From contig NZ_VEBK01000003.1 of NCBI RefSeq assembly GCF_007676755.1, positions 1 to 64,000 on the forward strand: a stretch of 64,000 bases of DNA, given 5' to 3'. Positions within the stretch are counted from its first letter, which is position 1; each line of letters starts with the position of its first letter. Positions 37,555 through 46,848 of this stretch are shown here, one piece after another. The notes under the pieces were generated by a model. That model was not told the DNA's origin, searched no databases, and saw only the letters and a program-made list of their open reading frames with translations. A program made the translations under genes and the position numbers. The stretch is from Bacillus sp. FJAT-22090 (lineage in GTDB: Bacteria; Bacillota; Bacilli; Bacillales_A; Planococcaceae).

Positions 37555-37601
37555 AATAAAAAATGCTTGGTACAGGAAACCTGTTACCAAGCATTTTTTT
37601 T
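37555..37601. terminator. Bidirectional terminator at the end of the MMPL gene
   Basis: The stem TGCTTGGTACAGG/CCTGTTACCAAGCA with one bulge has an AAA loop, and T runs of at least six on both strands. It overlaps the MMPL stop codon. Confidence 0.85.
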
Positions 37602-39693
37602 ATTTGTTATCCTTTTCAAATAGAACGATTAAAGATGGGAGTAAAATACCTCTGATGAGAAAGGTATCTAAAATTATTCCAACAGCCACGATGAAACCAA
37701 ATACAAAAAGAATTTGAATCGGTTGCGTCATGAGTACAGCAAAGGTTGCTGCTAATAGGATACCTGCTGAAGAAATAACTCCTCCTGTATTAGCCACAGC
37801 AATTTGAACAGCTTCTTTTACATGGTGATTTTTACGTTCTTCTAAAAATCTTGAGATTAAAATTATATTATAATCGATTCCTAGCGCCACTAAAAAAACA
37901 AATGAGTAAAGTGGAACTCGGTTACTAATCGTATCTATATCAAAAAACAAGTTACATAGGAACATTCCTAAACCAACTGCCGCCAAGAAGGATAATAATA
38001 TAGTACCCATCATATAAATTGGCATTTTGATGGATTTAGTCAAGAATATTAACATTCCAAAGATTAGTATAGTTTCAAGTAAAACAATGATGAGTAAATC
38101 CCGATTATTAATAGTGCGGTCATCTACTTTATTTGCTGTTTCGCCCGCAAAGTAAAGATCTCCTTCATTATTACTTGCTTTTACAATGCTGCCTGAGTTC
38201 TCCGTCATTTCTTCTAATGCATCCATAGATTCGATAGAATAAGGATTTTCTTCAAAAGTTAATTGGAACTGAATGGCTAATCCATCCTCAGAGATTCCTG
38301 TTGGACGAACACTGCTCACTAATTTTCCCTTGGAAAGCTGCTCTATTAGGCTTTCCTGTACTTCAGGGGTTATCTTGGTTTTGGACTCAAACAGAACGGT
38401 CGTTGGTGCAAGGTCTCCCTTTTCAAAACTTTTTTCCATTATTTCATATCCCACGCGAGATGGCATATCACTTGGGAAGGATTTGATCGTATCAAACTCG
38501 TAATGTAAGTTGAACATATTTAATGCAGATACAATTAAAATGACTAAAATCGATAATGCCGAAACAATTGGTTTCTTCACTATAAAAGAACCTATTTTAT
38601 TCCATAGGGCATTTTTTCTAACTTCAGTATCCCCAAACTTTGGAATTTTAGGCCAGAATGATTTTCTCCCGAAAAGGGTAAATAAAGCAGGAACTAACGT
38701 AACCGATGCGAACATAATGACAAACATTGTCGTTCCGAATATTGGAGCAAAGTTTCTGTAATCCCCAAAGTTTGCGAAAAATAACACCAACATCGCTGCA
38801 AGTACTGTACCGCCCGCAAAAAATACAGGTATTCCTGTTTCACGCATTGCCCACTTCATTGCATCATTTTTGCTTTCATGTTTCTTCAATTCTTCACGAT
38901 AGCGAGAAAAAACAAACAACGAATAATCAATCGTTGCTGCAAATAGCAAAATGGACATAATAGACGTAGACTGGGTCGCTAGCTCTAAACCACTCTTTCC
39001 TAATAGTCCTAATAATTGGTTGACCACTTCATAAACGAATGCCGCGGCTACAAGCGGGATTAATGCGAGTAACGGAGAGCGATAGATAACAATGAGCAAT
39101 ACTAAGATAAGTCCTACCGTTGAGAGTAATAAAACAATGTCAGCTCTCGAGAAAAGATTTATCGTATCGACTGCTATTCCAGCCGGACCAGTTATATAAA
39201 TCGTCATATCCGTGCGGTCAGCAATAATTGTTTTTATTTTTTCTAAACTTACTTCCAAATCTTTTGTATCCAAGGAAGGATTAAATGATAGTGGTATGAC
39301 TACTGTCTTCTTATCCTCTGAGAAAAAACCAGCAAGTGCCTGAGGTGGTAGGCTACTAAACGGAATCATCTCTTTTAGTCCATTGATATTAGACTCACCG
39401 ACTTCATCCAATGCCTTATTAAGAATATCGGTATCCACTTCTCCATTTTTCGATTGAAGTACAAGAATTCCTGGTAAGCTTTCCGCGTCTTTAAAATGTT
39501 CATCGATATTTTTTTGTGCAATGACAGACTTTGCTTCTTCAGGCAAGGATGCTACACCTGACACTTTATATTCTTTTGCGCTTGGTGCCAAGATGGCTAA
39601 TATTAAGGTTATCACTAACCAAACTCCAAGTGTAATCCACATTCCCTTTTTCGTAGCAACAAAGTCTGTAACATGACGTAAAACTTTCTTCAT
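37600..39693 (-). CDS. MMPL-family RND transporter
   Basis: The 697-residue protein has about twelve helices in two six-helix halves, each preceded by a large external loop, the MMPL/RND plan. Visible features include SIMSILLFAATIDYSLFVFSRYREEL and, in the second half, FVFLVALGIDYNIILISRFLEE, the paired TM4/TM10-like segments with the conserved Asp-Tyr that mark proton-driven export. It may export lipids, peptides or drugs. The TetR gene directly upstream is likely its repressor: two TGACA-N4-TGTCA palindromes flank a strong promoter in the gap. ATG follows an AAAGGAGAG site. Confidence 0.93.
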   Translation of the reverse strand: MKKVLRHVTDFVATKKGMWITLGVWLVITLILAILAPSAKEYKVSGVASLPEEAKSVIAQKNIDEHFKDAESLPGILVLQSKNGEVDTDILNKALDEVGESNINGLKEMIPFSSLPPQALAGFFSEDKKTVVIPLSFNPSLDTKDLEVSLEKIKTIIADRTDMTIYITGPAGIAVDTINLFSRADIVLLLSTVGLILVLLIVIYRSPLLALIPLVAAAFVYEVVNQLLGLLGKSGLELATQSTSIMSILLFAATIDYSLFVFSRYREELKKHESKNDAMKWAMRETGIPVFFAGGTVLAAMLVLFFANFGDYRNFAPIFGTTMFVIMFASVTLVPALFTLFGRKSFWPKIPKFGDTEVRKNALWNKIGSFIVKKPIVSALSILVILIVSALNMFNLHYEFDTIKSFPSDMPSRVGYEIMEKSFEKGDLAPTTVLFESKTKITPEVQESLIEQLSKGKLVSSVRPTGISEDGLAIQFQLTFEENPYSIESMDALEEMTENSGSIVKASNNEGDLYFAGETANKVDDRTINNRDLLIIVLLETILIFGMLIFLTKSIKMPIYMMGTILLSFLAAVGLGMFLCNLFFDIDTISNRVPLYSFVFLVALGIDYNIILISRFLEERKNHHVKEAVQIAVANTGGVISSAGILLAATFAVLMTQPIQILFVFGFIVAVGIILDTFLIRGILLPSLIVLFEKDNK

Positions 39694-39715
39694 TTTTTCA
39701 CTCTCCTTTTTATAT

Positions 39716-39729
39716 TGACACCAGTGTCA
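39716..39729. promoter_or_regulatory. TetR-type operator, copy 1 (TGACA-N4-TGTCA)
   Basis: TGACACCAGTGTCA is an inverted repeat lying between the MMPL promoter and its ribosome site, a road-block position. Confidence 0.72.
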
Positions 39730-39761
39730 CTTTGAATAAAAAAAACATAACTATCTTTACC

Positions 39762-39790
39762 ATTATGTGTAAAGGTGACAGTTATGTCAA
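39762..39790 (-). promoter_or_regulatory. Sigma-A promoter of the MMPL gene
   Basis: On the minus strand TTGACA and CATAAT are separated by exactly 17 nt, beginning at 39790. The -35 box lies inside operator copy 2, so repressor binding should block RNA polymerase. Confidence 0.78.
39776..39789. promoter_or_regulatory. TetR-type operator, copy 2, over the -35 box
   Basis: TGACAGTTATGTCA has the same TGACA-N4-TGTCA layout as copy 1, 60 bp away centre to centre (about six helical turns, which would allow looping or joint binding). Confidence 0.75.
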
Positions 39791-40366
39791 TTAATCTTTC
39801 TTAAACATTCCATAGCATAGTATTTCTTTTATAGAAGCAATCCACTCTTCTTGAGGTATATTAAAATGGTTTGGAATAGCAATAGTCTGGAATATCATTC
39901 CTAATAAAACAGCAGAAGACAAATGATTTTTAATGACTTGTTCCTCTTTACCTAAATCGATCAACCCTTGAAATTGTCTATACATATCAATATGATATTC
40001 ATCCAATCGGGATTTGTTATCCTCTACCCTTTTTGTAGTATTAGAAGGGATTTGTTGAATAACCTCAATGACTTGATTCATACTACTCTGCTCAAAAATG
40101 AAATCAATCAATAAATTAAACTGGGTTTGAAAATTCCCAGATTTATCAAGTCTCTTAAAATCATTTAGAAAACGATTCATCTCATATATAAGAAATTCCG
40201 AAATTAACTCATCTTTATTTTCATAGTATTTATAAATACTTCCCCTGGAAACATGTAAGATAGCAGCTAATTTACTAAAGGTAAATGCTTCATAGCCATC
40301 CTCAATAATCATTTGTTTCGTTGCCTGAAACAGATGCTCATCAGTAAACTTTCGCTCTCTCGCCAC
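39791..40366 (-). CDS. TetR/AcrR family repressor of the MMPL transporter
   Basis: The N-terminal helix-turn-helix is clear (LFQATKQMIIEDGYEAFTFSKLAAILHVSRGSIYKYYENKDE with the usual GSIYKYY turn, split here by position about 8-55). I place the start at the GTG at 40366 behind GGGGTGA; the GTG nine bases upstream overlaps that site. The gene lies directly upstream of the MMPL gene on the same strand with a 97-nt gap holding a promoter and twin operators. It probably represses that promoter and responds to a substrate of the transporter. Confidence 0.9.
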   Translation of the reverse strand: MARERKFTDEHLFQATKQMIIEDGYEAFTFSKLAAILHVSRGSIYKYYENKDELISEFLIYEMNRFLNDFKRLDKSGNFQTQFNLLIDFIFEQSSMNQVIEVIQQIPSNTTKRVEDNKSRLDEYHIDMYRQFQGLIDLGKEEQVIKNHLSSAVLLGMIFQTIAIPNHFNIPQEEWIASIKEILCYGMFKKD

Positions 40367-40502
40367 TTTCTTCACCCCACTCTACTGCCAAGTATAATAT
40401 ATCTTAACTAAATCATGAACCCTTCTTTATCAAAAGACTAGAAATGTTACAAGAGCGCTACTGGTACCAGGCACCTGTAACACTCTTGCAATAAAAATCC
40501 CA

Positions 40503-41987
40503 TTATCTATAGTTTGTGATTGCAGTGGCAATTTGATCTATAACTGGTATGGTGCTGGCTTTAGCGTCTTCCGTTAGAATTGTAAATATAAGTGTCTCAC
40601 CGCTTTTAGTATTTGCATAGCCGGCAAGTGATTTTATATTTTCTAAGCTACCCGTCTTGGCCAAAATATTTCCTTTTGCCGGCGCTATTTTCAATCGATT
40701 CCGAAGTGTACCACCAATAAATCGATCAGAAAGTCCTGCTACCGGGAGGCTGTTTTTATAGGTGTTGTACCATGGCTCTGAACGCACTACGAAAAGTAGG
40801 CGCGATAACTGACTCGATGTTACTTTGTTGGAGTAAGACATTCCAGATGCATCCTCAAACTTCCATTGGGATACGTCTAACCCAACTGATATTGCGTATT
40901 CATTCATCACTAGTAAGCCTGCATTCCAGCTACCTTCATCATACTTAACTTTTCCCATCTCTTTCGCTAACATTTCTGCATGCGTATTATTACTAAGCTT
41001 CATAAAAGGAACAATCAATTCTTTTAATGGCATAGATTTGCGTGAGACTAATGCTTTTGCATTTTTAGGTGCTTTTCCTTGAACGATTTTAGAAGAAGGC
41101 CCAAATGTTATACCCTTTTCCGCTAATGATTTCTTGAAAACGTCCAATGCATAAATAGTTGGATTCGTTACAGATATCCATTCTTTTACCCCATTATTAC
41201 CGATCGGAGAGTTTCCAGAAATAATAACTTTGTTGGTCCCAACTTGGCGAGTAATTTTTAATGTGTTTTTGCTTCCTTTTGGAACTGTTTTGGAGTTATT
41301 TACCACTTTTAAAACACTTGTAACAGGAGTAAGAGTGACTTTAGTTGCTTTTCCATTCGTCCCTGGTTTGGCCTCTACCATAACGGACCCCGCGTCAAAG
41401 TCCCCATTCGGCGAAAGCGTTAAAGCTGAGATTGGGGCAGCATAATAATAAGGTTCATCTTCTGCTAAAATACCAGCTGATAATCGTATATTGTCATACC
41501 AAGTATCATCCCCGACTAAGTTTCCAGAAACCTTTTTCACCCCTTGCTTTACTAAACCATCCGCAAAATTGTCAAAATGACCTTTCAATAAAGTGGGATC
41601 TCCCTGCCCTTTTAAGTACAAATTACCATTTATCGTTCCATTTTTCACTTTTCCGTCTGTCAAAACAGTAGTGGCAAAACGATAATTTTCTCCAAGAGTC
41701 TCCAGTGCAGCAGCACCCGTTAAAAGTTTTAATGACGATGCGGGTGTAATGCCTTTATCCGCATAATGCTGATATACCACTTCTCCGGTTGAAGCTTTTC
41801 TAATCGTAATGCTCGTAGAGGCTTTTTTCATCCTACTATCAGACAAAATATTATTTATCTTGTTTTGTAAGCTTGCATAAGAAGTAGCAGCCTCTACCCT
41901 AGAATCTTCTGTTAGAGGAATAAATATAGAACTGCTGATCATCAAAAGAACAACTAAACTACCTAAAATTTTTCTCCAAATATTCAC
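40503..41987 (-). CDS. dacC: D-alanyl-D-alanine carboxypeptidase/endopeptidase (class C PBP, PBP4a-like)
   Basis: The 494-residue protein begins with a signal peptide (residues about 5-34, GSLVVLLMISSSIFIPL). Peptidase-S13 motifs are present: SxxK as PASSLKLLTGAAA, SxN as KLSNNTHAEML and KTG as LAKTGSLENIKSLAGY. The long insert between SxxK and SxN fits this class, and the length matches B. subtilis DacC (491 residues). It trims or cuts peptidoglycan cross-links outside the membrane. The start is GTG behind GGAGGTACATA. The gene is single, with no typical terminator (a GTTACAAGAGC-type weak hairpin follows). Confidence 0.88.
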   Translation of the reverse strand: MNIWRKILGSLVVLLMISSSIFIPLTEDSRVEAATSYASLQNKINNILSDSRMKKASTSITIRKASTGEVVYQHYADKGITPASSLKLLTGAAALETLGENYRFATTVLTDGKVKNGTINGNLYLKGQGDPTLLKGHFDNFADGLVKQGVKKVSGNLVGDDTWYDNIRLSAGILAEDEPYYYAAPISALTLSPNGDFDAGSVMVEAKPGTNGKATKVTLTPVTSVLKVVNNSKTVPKGSKNTLKITRQVGTNKVIISGNSPIGNNGVKEWISVTNPTIYALDVFKKSLAEKGITFGPSSKIVQGKAPKNAKALVSRKSMPLKELIVPFMKLSNNTHAEMLAKEMGKVKYDEGSWNAGLLVMNEYAISVGLDVSQWKFEDASGMSYSNKVTSSQLSRLLFVVRSEPWYNTYKNSLPVAGLSDRFIGGTLRNRLKIAPAKGNILAKTGSLENIKSLAGYANTKSGETLIFTILTEDAKASTIPVIDQIATAITNYR

Positions 41988-42219
41988 TATGTACCTCCAC
42001 GCTTGAATTATGTAGTTACTTGTAGTTTAACACGTAATTATCAGAAAATAAGTCGATTTATGAAGGCTATCTAAAATGCGTTCTAATTTCCTAGTTGACT
42101 TTAATATGACTTCCAACTTTACTTAAGTTAGCTATATATAACAATAGCTAGACTTCTCATAGTAATGGTTGCAGATTACTTTCTTGTATTAAGAAAAAGG
42201 AGGAACTTAAGGAGATAAG

Positions 42220-43038
42220 ATGACAAACTTAACAGAAAAACTAAAAAGTATTATCGCAGAGGATATAGAACATGTTTCCACTGTAACCTTGGACGAAATG
42301 ATTGAAAATATCGGTTCCACAGACCCTGTTCTAAGAGATACACTAATTTATACTACTTTTTGTACATTTATATTTAAGGATCATTTAAACGGACATCAAT
42401 TGGAGTATATCTTAAATAAGTTGCTAGAAAATAAATTACTATTAACGAACATTGAGAATCCTATGTCAGACTCCGTGTTTACACGTTCATTCACTTCTTT
42501 AGTCTACGCGGAAATATTAGAATATGATGCAAGTAAACAAATAGTTGATACGAATATAGTTAGAAAAGTAATGGATACTACACATGAATATATGACGAAA
42601 GAAGTAGATTTAAGGGGATATGTAGCCAATAAAGGGTGGGCTCACGCTGCAGCGCATGGTGCTGACCTGTTAGATTCACTTATCAAACATCCCTTAGCAA
42701 CAAAAGATGATGCACTAAAAGTTTTACAGCATATAGCTAGATTCCTCACTATAGCTAATGGCTACCAGGATGACGAGGAAGAACGCTTGGCCTATGCATT
42801 TGTAACTTTAACAAAACAGCATCAGCTTCAAGAATCAGAAATCATTCACTGGTTAATAGAGCTTCAACAATTAATTGCGGAGAAACAAACAAATGCCAAT
42901 GGAGAATTACAACCATATTATGCCCAACTTGCATTTAAAAACTTCTTGAAATCTGCTTACTTTTTATTGGAAAAGAATGCAATTCAAAAAGATTTAAAAG
43001 AAACAATTAAACGACTTGTAGTAAATTTCCTATATTAG
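42220..43038 (+). CDS. DUF2785 domain-containing protein
   Basis: The 272-residue soluble, mainly helical protein has the family's central signature DLRGYVANKGWAHAAAHGADLLDSL, ahead of a helical C-terminal half. DUF2785 proteins have no assigned function. The His-rich AHAAAHGAD pattern could bind a metal or nucleotide, but that is a guess. The ATG has an AAGGAGA site. Nearest genes are on the other strand. Confidence 0.85.
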   Translation: MTNLTEKLKSIIAEDIEHVSTVTLDEMIENIGSTDPVLRDTLIYTTFCTFIFKDHLNGHQLEYILNKLLENKLLLTNIENPMSDSVFTRSFTSLVYAEILEYDASKQIVDTNIVRKVMDTTHEYMTKEVDLRGYVANKGWAHAAAHGADLLDSLIKHPLATKDDALKVLQHIARFLTIANGYQDDEEERLAYAFVTLTKQHQLQESEIIHWLIELQQLIAEKQTNANGELQPYYAQLAFKNFLKSAYFLLEKNAIQKDLKETIKRLVVNFLY

Positions 43039-43040
43039 CC

Positions 43041-43059
43041 GCTCCCACACGCTGGGAGC
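43041..43059. terminator. Short hairpin between convergent genes
   Basis: GCTCCCA and TGGGAGC pair around a 5-nt loop. There is no real T tract, so terminator function is doubtful. Confidence 0.4.
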
Positions 43060-43065
43060 AACTTT

Positions 43066-44313
43066 CTATAGTCGAATTGGTGAAAGTGCCTTTGTTTGAT
43101 CCATATAAATAAAAGCATCATACCGACTTCCTATTTTGGAAGGAACATAATTGCCGTATTCCTCAAACTGCGGATCATAAACTACACCTATTGCTCGGTG
43201 ACCTATCCAGTCATTGAATAGTTCACGATTTTCCTCATTAAAAATCAGTAGCTTATTAAATGCTCCTGCGTTATGCAGTGTATTCTCCCAAGAATCTTTT
43301 TTCGCGGGTGGAACATCTATTTGTTTATATGGTAGTTCCCATTCATTTGCCGCTATAACAGTTCCGCTATGGGTACCAAAACCAACGGCAAATACATTTT
43401 CTTTTCTATTTTGCAAACGAAGAATCTGTCCGACATTTACCATACCTGCTGCTTCCATATCCGTCGCCGAAGCATCTCCGATATGTGTATTATGTTCCCA
43501 AATAATTATTTTTGCATCTTTCCCATGGTAGTCCATAATTTCATTGATTGCCTCGACCATATGCTCGTCTCGAACATTCCATGACAACTCATCACTGCGA
43601 ACCATTGCTCGATAGTATTCTTCTGCATTCCTAGCGACCATTGCATTTATTTTTAAATTTAAATCTGTTTCTTCGGCATCTTTATACTTATCTTCATGAG
43701 CCCGGATGGAAGCTAGGAGCTTGGATACTTCGTCTATACATGCTTCTGAAATATTTATAGAAGAGAGCGCATAGGTTTCAGGATGACGATTAAACGGCTC
43801 AAAACAAGAAAAGGCTTTTTTGGCGAACGCCAGATCAGTTCCCTTAGGGTTTGTACAGCTTAAATAGTTGATTACTTCGTCTAATGATTCCCAAAGACTA
43901 TATACATCGATTCCATAGAATCCTACTTTTTCTTCCTTTTGTTCATTATTCATTTTTAACCATGTAACAAAATCGGCAATTTCCTCATTTGCCCACATCC
44001 AAGTCGGCCAACGTTTAAAGGCTTTAAGGGCTTGTTTAACGCCCTCTGGCCCATCTTTGTAACTTTTTATAAATCTGTTTATGTGCTGAGTTGATGGCCA
44101 ATCTCCTTCAACTGCAATAAGAGTGAATCCTTTCTCTTCAATCAACCGTTTCGACAACTCCGCTCGCACGGTGTAAAACTCGGAAGTGCCATGGCTCGCT
44201 TCTCCTAATAGAACGATTTTTGCATCTCCAATCGCTTCAAGAATCGGCGTTAAATCTTCTTTTGTTTCATAAGCCAGTGCATACTTTTTAATCGCTTCTT
44301 CTAGTGGAATCAT
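43066..44313 (-). CDS. Erythromycin-esterase-family protein
   Basis: The start is the ATG at 44313 behind AAAGGAGTG; an in-frame GTG at 44322 would overlap that site. The 415-residue protein carries the family landmarks LLGEASHGTSEFY, VEGDWPSTQHINRFI, RWPTWMWANEEI and IIWEHNTHIGDA. True macrolide esterases belong to this family, but many chromosomal Bacillus homologues have no proven activity on macrolides. No resistance genes or mobile DNA lie nearby. Confidence 0.88.
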   Translation of the reverse strand: MIPLEEAIKKYALAYETKEDLTPILEAIGDAKIVLLGEASHGTSEFYTVRAELSKRLIEEKGFTLIAVEGDWPSTQHINRFIKSYKDGPEGVKQALKAFKRWPTWMWANEEIADFVTWLKMNNEQKEEKVGFYGIDVYSLWESLDEVINYLSCTNPKGTDLAFAKKAFSCFEPFNRHPETYALSSINISEACIDEVSKLLASIRAHEDKYKDAEETDLNLKINAMVARNAEEYYRAMVRSDELSWNVRDEHMVEAINEIMDYHGKDAKIIIWEHNTHIGDASATDMEAAGMVNVGQILRLQNRKENVFAVGFGTHSGTVIAANEWELPYKQIDVPPAKKDSWENTLHNAGAFNKLLIFNEENRELFNDWIGHRAIGVVYDPQFEEYGNYVPSKIGSRYDAFIYMDQTKALSPIRL

Positions 44314-44392
44314 TAAGAACACTCCTTTTCCATTTAGTTTGGGGCAGGCTTTGATCTTTCATTCATTTCACACTATTTCGATTCCTTTTTGC

Positions 44393-45127
44393 TCAAGCTT
44401 TCAAACAAGAAAATGCCAAGACAACAGGAATCCTGCGCCTTCTTTCATATTCACCCTCGTTGCTAAAATGTTCCCTATGCGGAGTCCCTTCTCGTAAATC
44501 CAGTACAGAAAATCCCGCTTTTTTTAATGCAGTAAAATATTGTTCTATTGTCCGATGGTATTTGATGACTACCTCATCTATCCATGGTTCTTTTCGTTCA
44601 CCATCCAAAAAATAGTCATCCACTATCCAGCTTTCTCTTCTATCGCCAGATTGCTTACTCTCAAAAGACGAGGTTGTAAGTGGATGTTGCACACTAAATA
44701 CAAACTTTCCTTTTTCTTTTAATGTATCGTATACCTGATGAAATAGTTTTTGAATATCCTCTACATAATGAAGAGCAAATCGAGATGTAACGATATCAAT
44801 TTCATTAGTCGGAAAGGTAAATGACTCCATTGTTCCTATATGAATTATCCCGTTTTTATTTGAAAGGTTTACCTTAGCTGCAGCTGCCATTTGCTTTGAA
44901 CCTTCGATTCCGATATAAAGTGACGCCCCATCATCCAGTAGTTCTTTTCCGAACGATGCATCCCCACAGCCTAAATCTAAAACGGTCTTTTCTTGGTAAT
45001 CACCTATCATTTCGTACATAAGTGGACCTTCTATTGCATTATTTGGACTGTCTGGTCTCTCTCTTCTTTTCATATAATTTAAGAAAAACTCCGATTGATC
45101 ATACGCACTTGCCCCTTTAAATTCCAT
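44393..45127 (-). CDS. Class I SAM-dependent methyltransferase
   Basis: The start is the ATG at 45127, where AGAGG lies 7 nt upstream; a GTG at 45151 is less likely. The 244-residue protein has SAM motif I as VLDLGCGDASFGKEL, the acidic residue of YIGIEGS, and motif post-I/II IVTSRFALHYVED, then LFHQVYDTLKEKGKFVFSVQHP. The DUF/UbiE-like fold suggests a small-molecule methyltransferase. The substrate is unknown, and it does not form an operon with its neighbours. Confidence 0.85.
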   Translation of the reverse strand: MEFKGASAYDQSEFFLNYMKRRERPDSPNNAIEGPLMYEMIGDYQEKTVLDLGCGDASFGKELLDDGASLYIGIEGSKQMAAAAKVNLSNKNGIIHIGTMESFTFPTNEIDIVTSRFALHYVEDIQKLFHQVYDTLKEKGKFVFSVQHPLTTSSFESKQSGDRRESWIVDDYFLDGERKEPWIDEVVIKYHRTIEQYFTALKKAGFSVLDLREGTPHREHFSNEGEYERRRRIPVVLAFSCLKA

Positions 45128-45263
45128 TCCATTTCCTCTATTCTCCACCAAATTGGCTCTTTTCTTTTAAGCTTAGCAATTTGCTTTAGATTTTACAAAA
45201 TCATGGTACTATTGAATAATAATTCTCGTTGAACCGTACATTGTATAGAAAGCACGGTGACTT

Positions 45264-45944
45264 ATGAAAACGATTTTAACTAAACTTACAAAAAGACAAT
45301 GGTTATTATGGTGTGGATTGTTACTTTTCGTCCTATTTTTTATATTAAATAGAGACTTGATCATGTTACTTTGGGATGGAGACGTAGAGGCAATTCGTAA
45401 ATTTTTAAATAAAAATATGGGGTATGCTTTATTTTTCATGTTTTTAGTTATGCTTATTCAAAACTCTTTTACTGTTTTCCCATTAATCCTTGTCATAACG
45501 ATTAATATGACGCTTTTTGGGTTCATAAATGGCTTTATATGGAGCTGGTTAACAGGGGTTGTAGCTTCTTTAATCGTCTATTATGGGGCTCGCTACGTTT
45601 TCCAGGAGATTATTGTGGAGAAATTCAACAAAAACCTTATTCAAAAGATAGATGCAAACGGATTTGCCTATGTATTCCAAGCGAGAATTTTTCCCTTTGT
45701 CCCAACAAGTTTAATCAATATTCTTGCTGGTCTAAGCACTATCCGATTACTTCCTTATCTACTTGCAACTTCAATCGGTAACTTTATTTATTTCTTCATC
45801 CTTGCATTAATACCAGCGGGAATATTGTCCGCCAACTGGGATGAATATATTATTTGGATTATTATTGCAGCTGCGATTCTTTTATATTACTTAGTTAAGG
45901 TCGCAAGAAACAAAAGAAAATCTGCTGATGAAAAAACGGAGTGA
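45264..45944 (+). CDS. TVP38/TMEM64 (DedA-like, VTT domain) membrane protein
   Basis: The 226-residue protein has about six hydrophobic helices. The VTT-domain signature is visible: FTVFPLILVITINMTLFG, ASLIVYYGARY and the PFVPTSLINILAGLSTIRLLPYLLATSIGN segment, which in this family forms half-helices. Such proteins are linked to lipid scrambling or membrane homeostasis. It ends 4 nt before the phosphoesterase gene and is probably co-transcribed with it. Confidence 0.87.
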   Translation: MKTILTKLTKRQWLLWCGLLLFVLFFILNRDLIMLLWDGDVEAIRKFLNKNMGYALFFMFLVMLIQNSFTVFPLILVITINMTLFGFINGFIWSWLTGVVASLIVYYGARYVFQEIIVEKFNKNLIQKIDANGFAYVFQARIFPFVPTSLINILAGLSTIRLLPYLLATSIGNFIYFFILALIPAGILSANWDEYIIWIIIAAAILLYYLVKVARNKRKSADEKTE

Positions 45945-45948
45945 ATGC

Positions 45949-46698
45949 ATGATGAAAATAGCTATACTAACAGATATACATGGCAACAAGTTAGCACTTA
46001 CAGCTGTTTTGAATGAAATAGATACACGCGGAGATATAGAAGAAATTTGGTGCCTTGGGGATATGATAGCGATGGGGCCGGATACAAACGAAGTACTGGA
46101 TATACTATTTGCACGTCCGAATATTCAACTGATTACAGGCAATCACGATGAAGCTATTTTGTCACTTATTGCAGGCGAAGGACATCCTGAAACGTATAAA
46201 CACACACGTGAACATCATGAATGGGTCGCAAAACAACTATCAGCAGAAAACATCGATAGACTTAAAAAGTTGCCCCGAATGATAGAAAAAGTAATAAATG
46301 GTACGCGTATTGTTGGAATTCACTATCATATTGAATCAGATAAACGCATTGCCCATATTATAGATGAGCCTTTTCATACTATTGTAGACGCTACTTTGGA
46401 AAATATGGAGAAGATGTTTGCTGATTATCCTACAGAAATTATCTGTTTTGGGCATCATCACCCAGAGCACTTTTTTCAAAATGACCATCAAGTATATTTG
46501 AACCCAGGTGCATTAGGTGTATCTAAAGGAAATACTGCACCGTATGCAATTATTGACTTTACTGTGCTGAAGCCTATAATTCAAATACATCACGCCTCAT
46601 ACGATAAAAAAGCTTTCCTACAAAGCTTCGAAACACTGCAAGTTCCTCAAAGAGAGATCATGTTTAAACTTTTTTATGTGGATAACAACGTTCGATGA
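45949..46698 (+). CDS. Calcineurin-like metallophosphoesterase
   Basis: The 249-residue cytoplasmic protein starts at the ATG at 45949, with an ACGGAGTGA site and a second ATG next to it. Metal motifs are in order: LTDIHGNKLAL, CLGDMIAMGPD, ITGNHDEAI, VGIHYH, and FGHHHPEHFF with NPGALGVSKG. This is the YfcE/bis(nucleosyl)-like branch of the family. The phosphoester substrate is unknown. It follows the TVP38 gene by 4 nt and has its own terminator. Confidence 0.9.
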   Translation: MMKIAILTDIHGNKLALTAVLNEIDTRGDIEEIWCLGDMIAMGPDTNEVLDILFARPNIQLITGNHDEAILSLIAGEGHPETYKHTREHHEWVAKQLSAENIDRLKKLPRMIEKVINGTRIVGIHYHIESDKRIAHIIDEPFHTIVDATLENMEKMFADYPTEIICFGHHHPEHFFQNDHQVYLNPGALGVSKGNTAPYAIIDFTVLKPIIQIHHASYDKKAFLQSFETLQVPQREIMFKLFYVDNNVR

Positions 46699-46722
46699 AC
46701 TAAAAAATTGTAAATAACGCTG

Positions 46723-46750
46723 CCCTCGAACGCAACTGTTCGAGGGTTTT
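46723..46750 (+). terminator. Rho-independent terminator of the TVP38-phosphoesterase operon
   Basis: A 9-bp stem CCCTCGAAC/GTTCGAGGG with a 6-nt loop is followed by TTTT. Confidence 0.82.
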
Positions 46751-46848
46751 ATGATGACTATTTTTCTCTTTGGATTGGAATGTTCTATTAGTTTACGTAT
46801 ACTAATGGTAATATTTATGTTAATGACGTTGCGAAAAGGAGGACTTAA

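Noticed and set aside
43066-44313. Acquired macrolide resistance gene
   Set aside because: The family includes chromosomal housekeeping-like homologues and no mobile DNA surrounds it.
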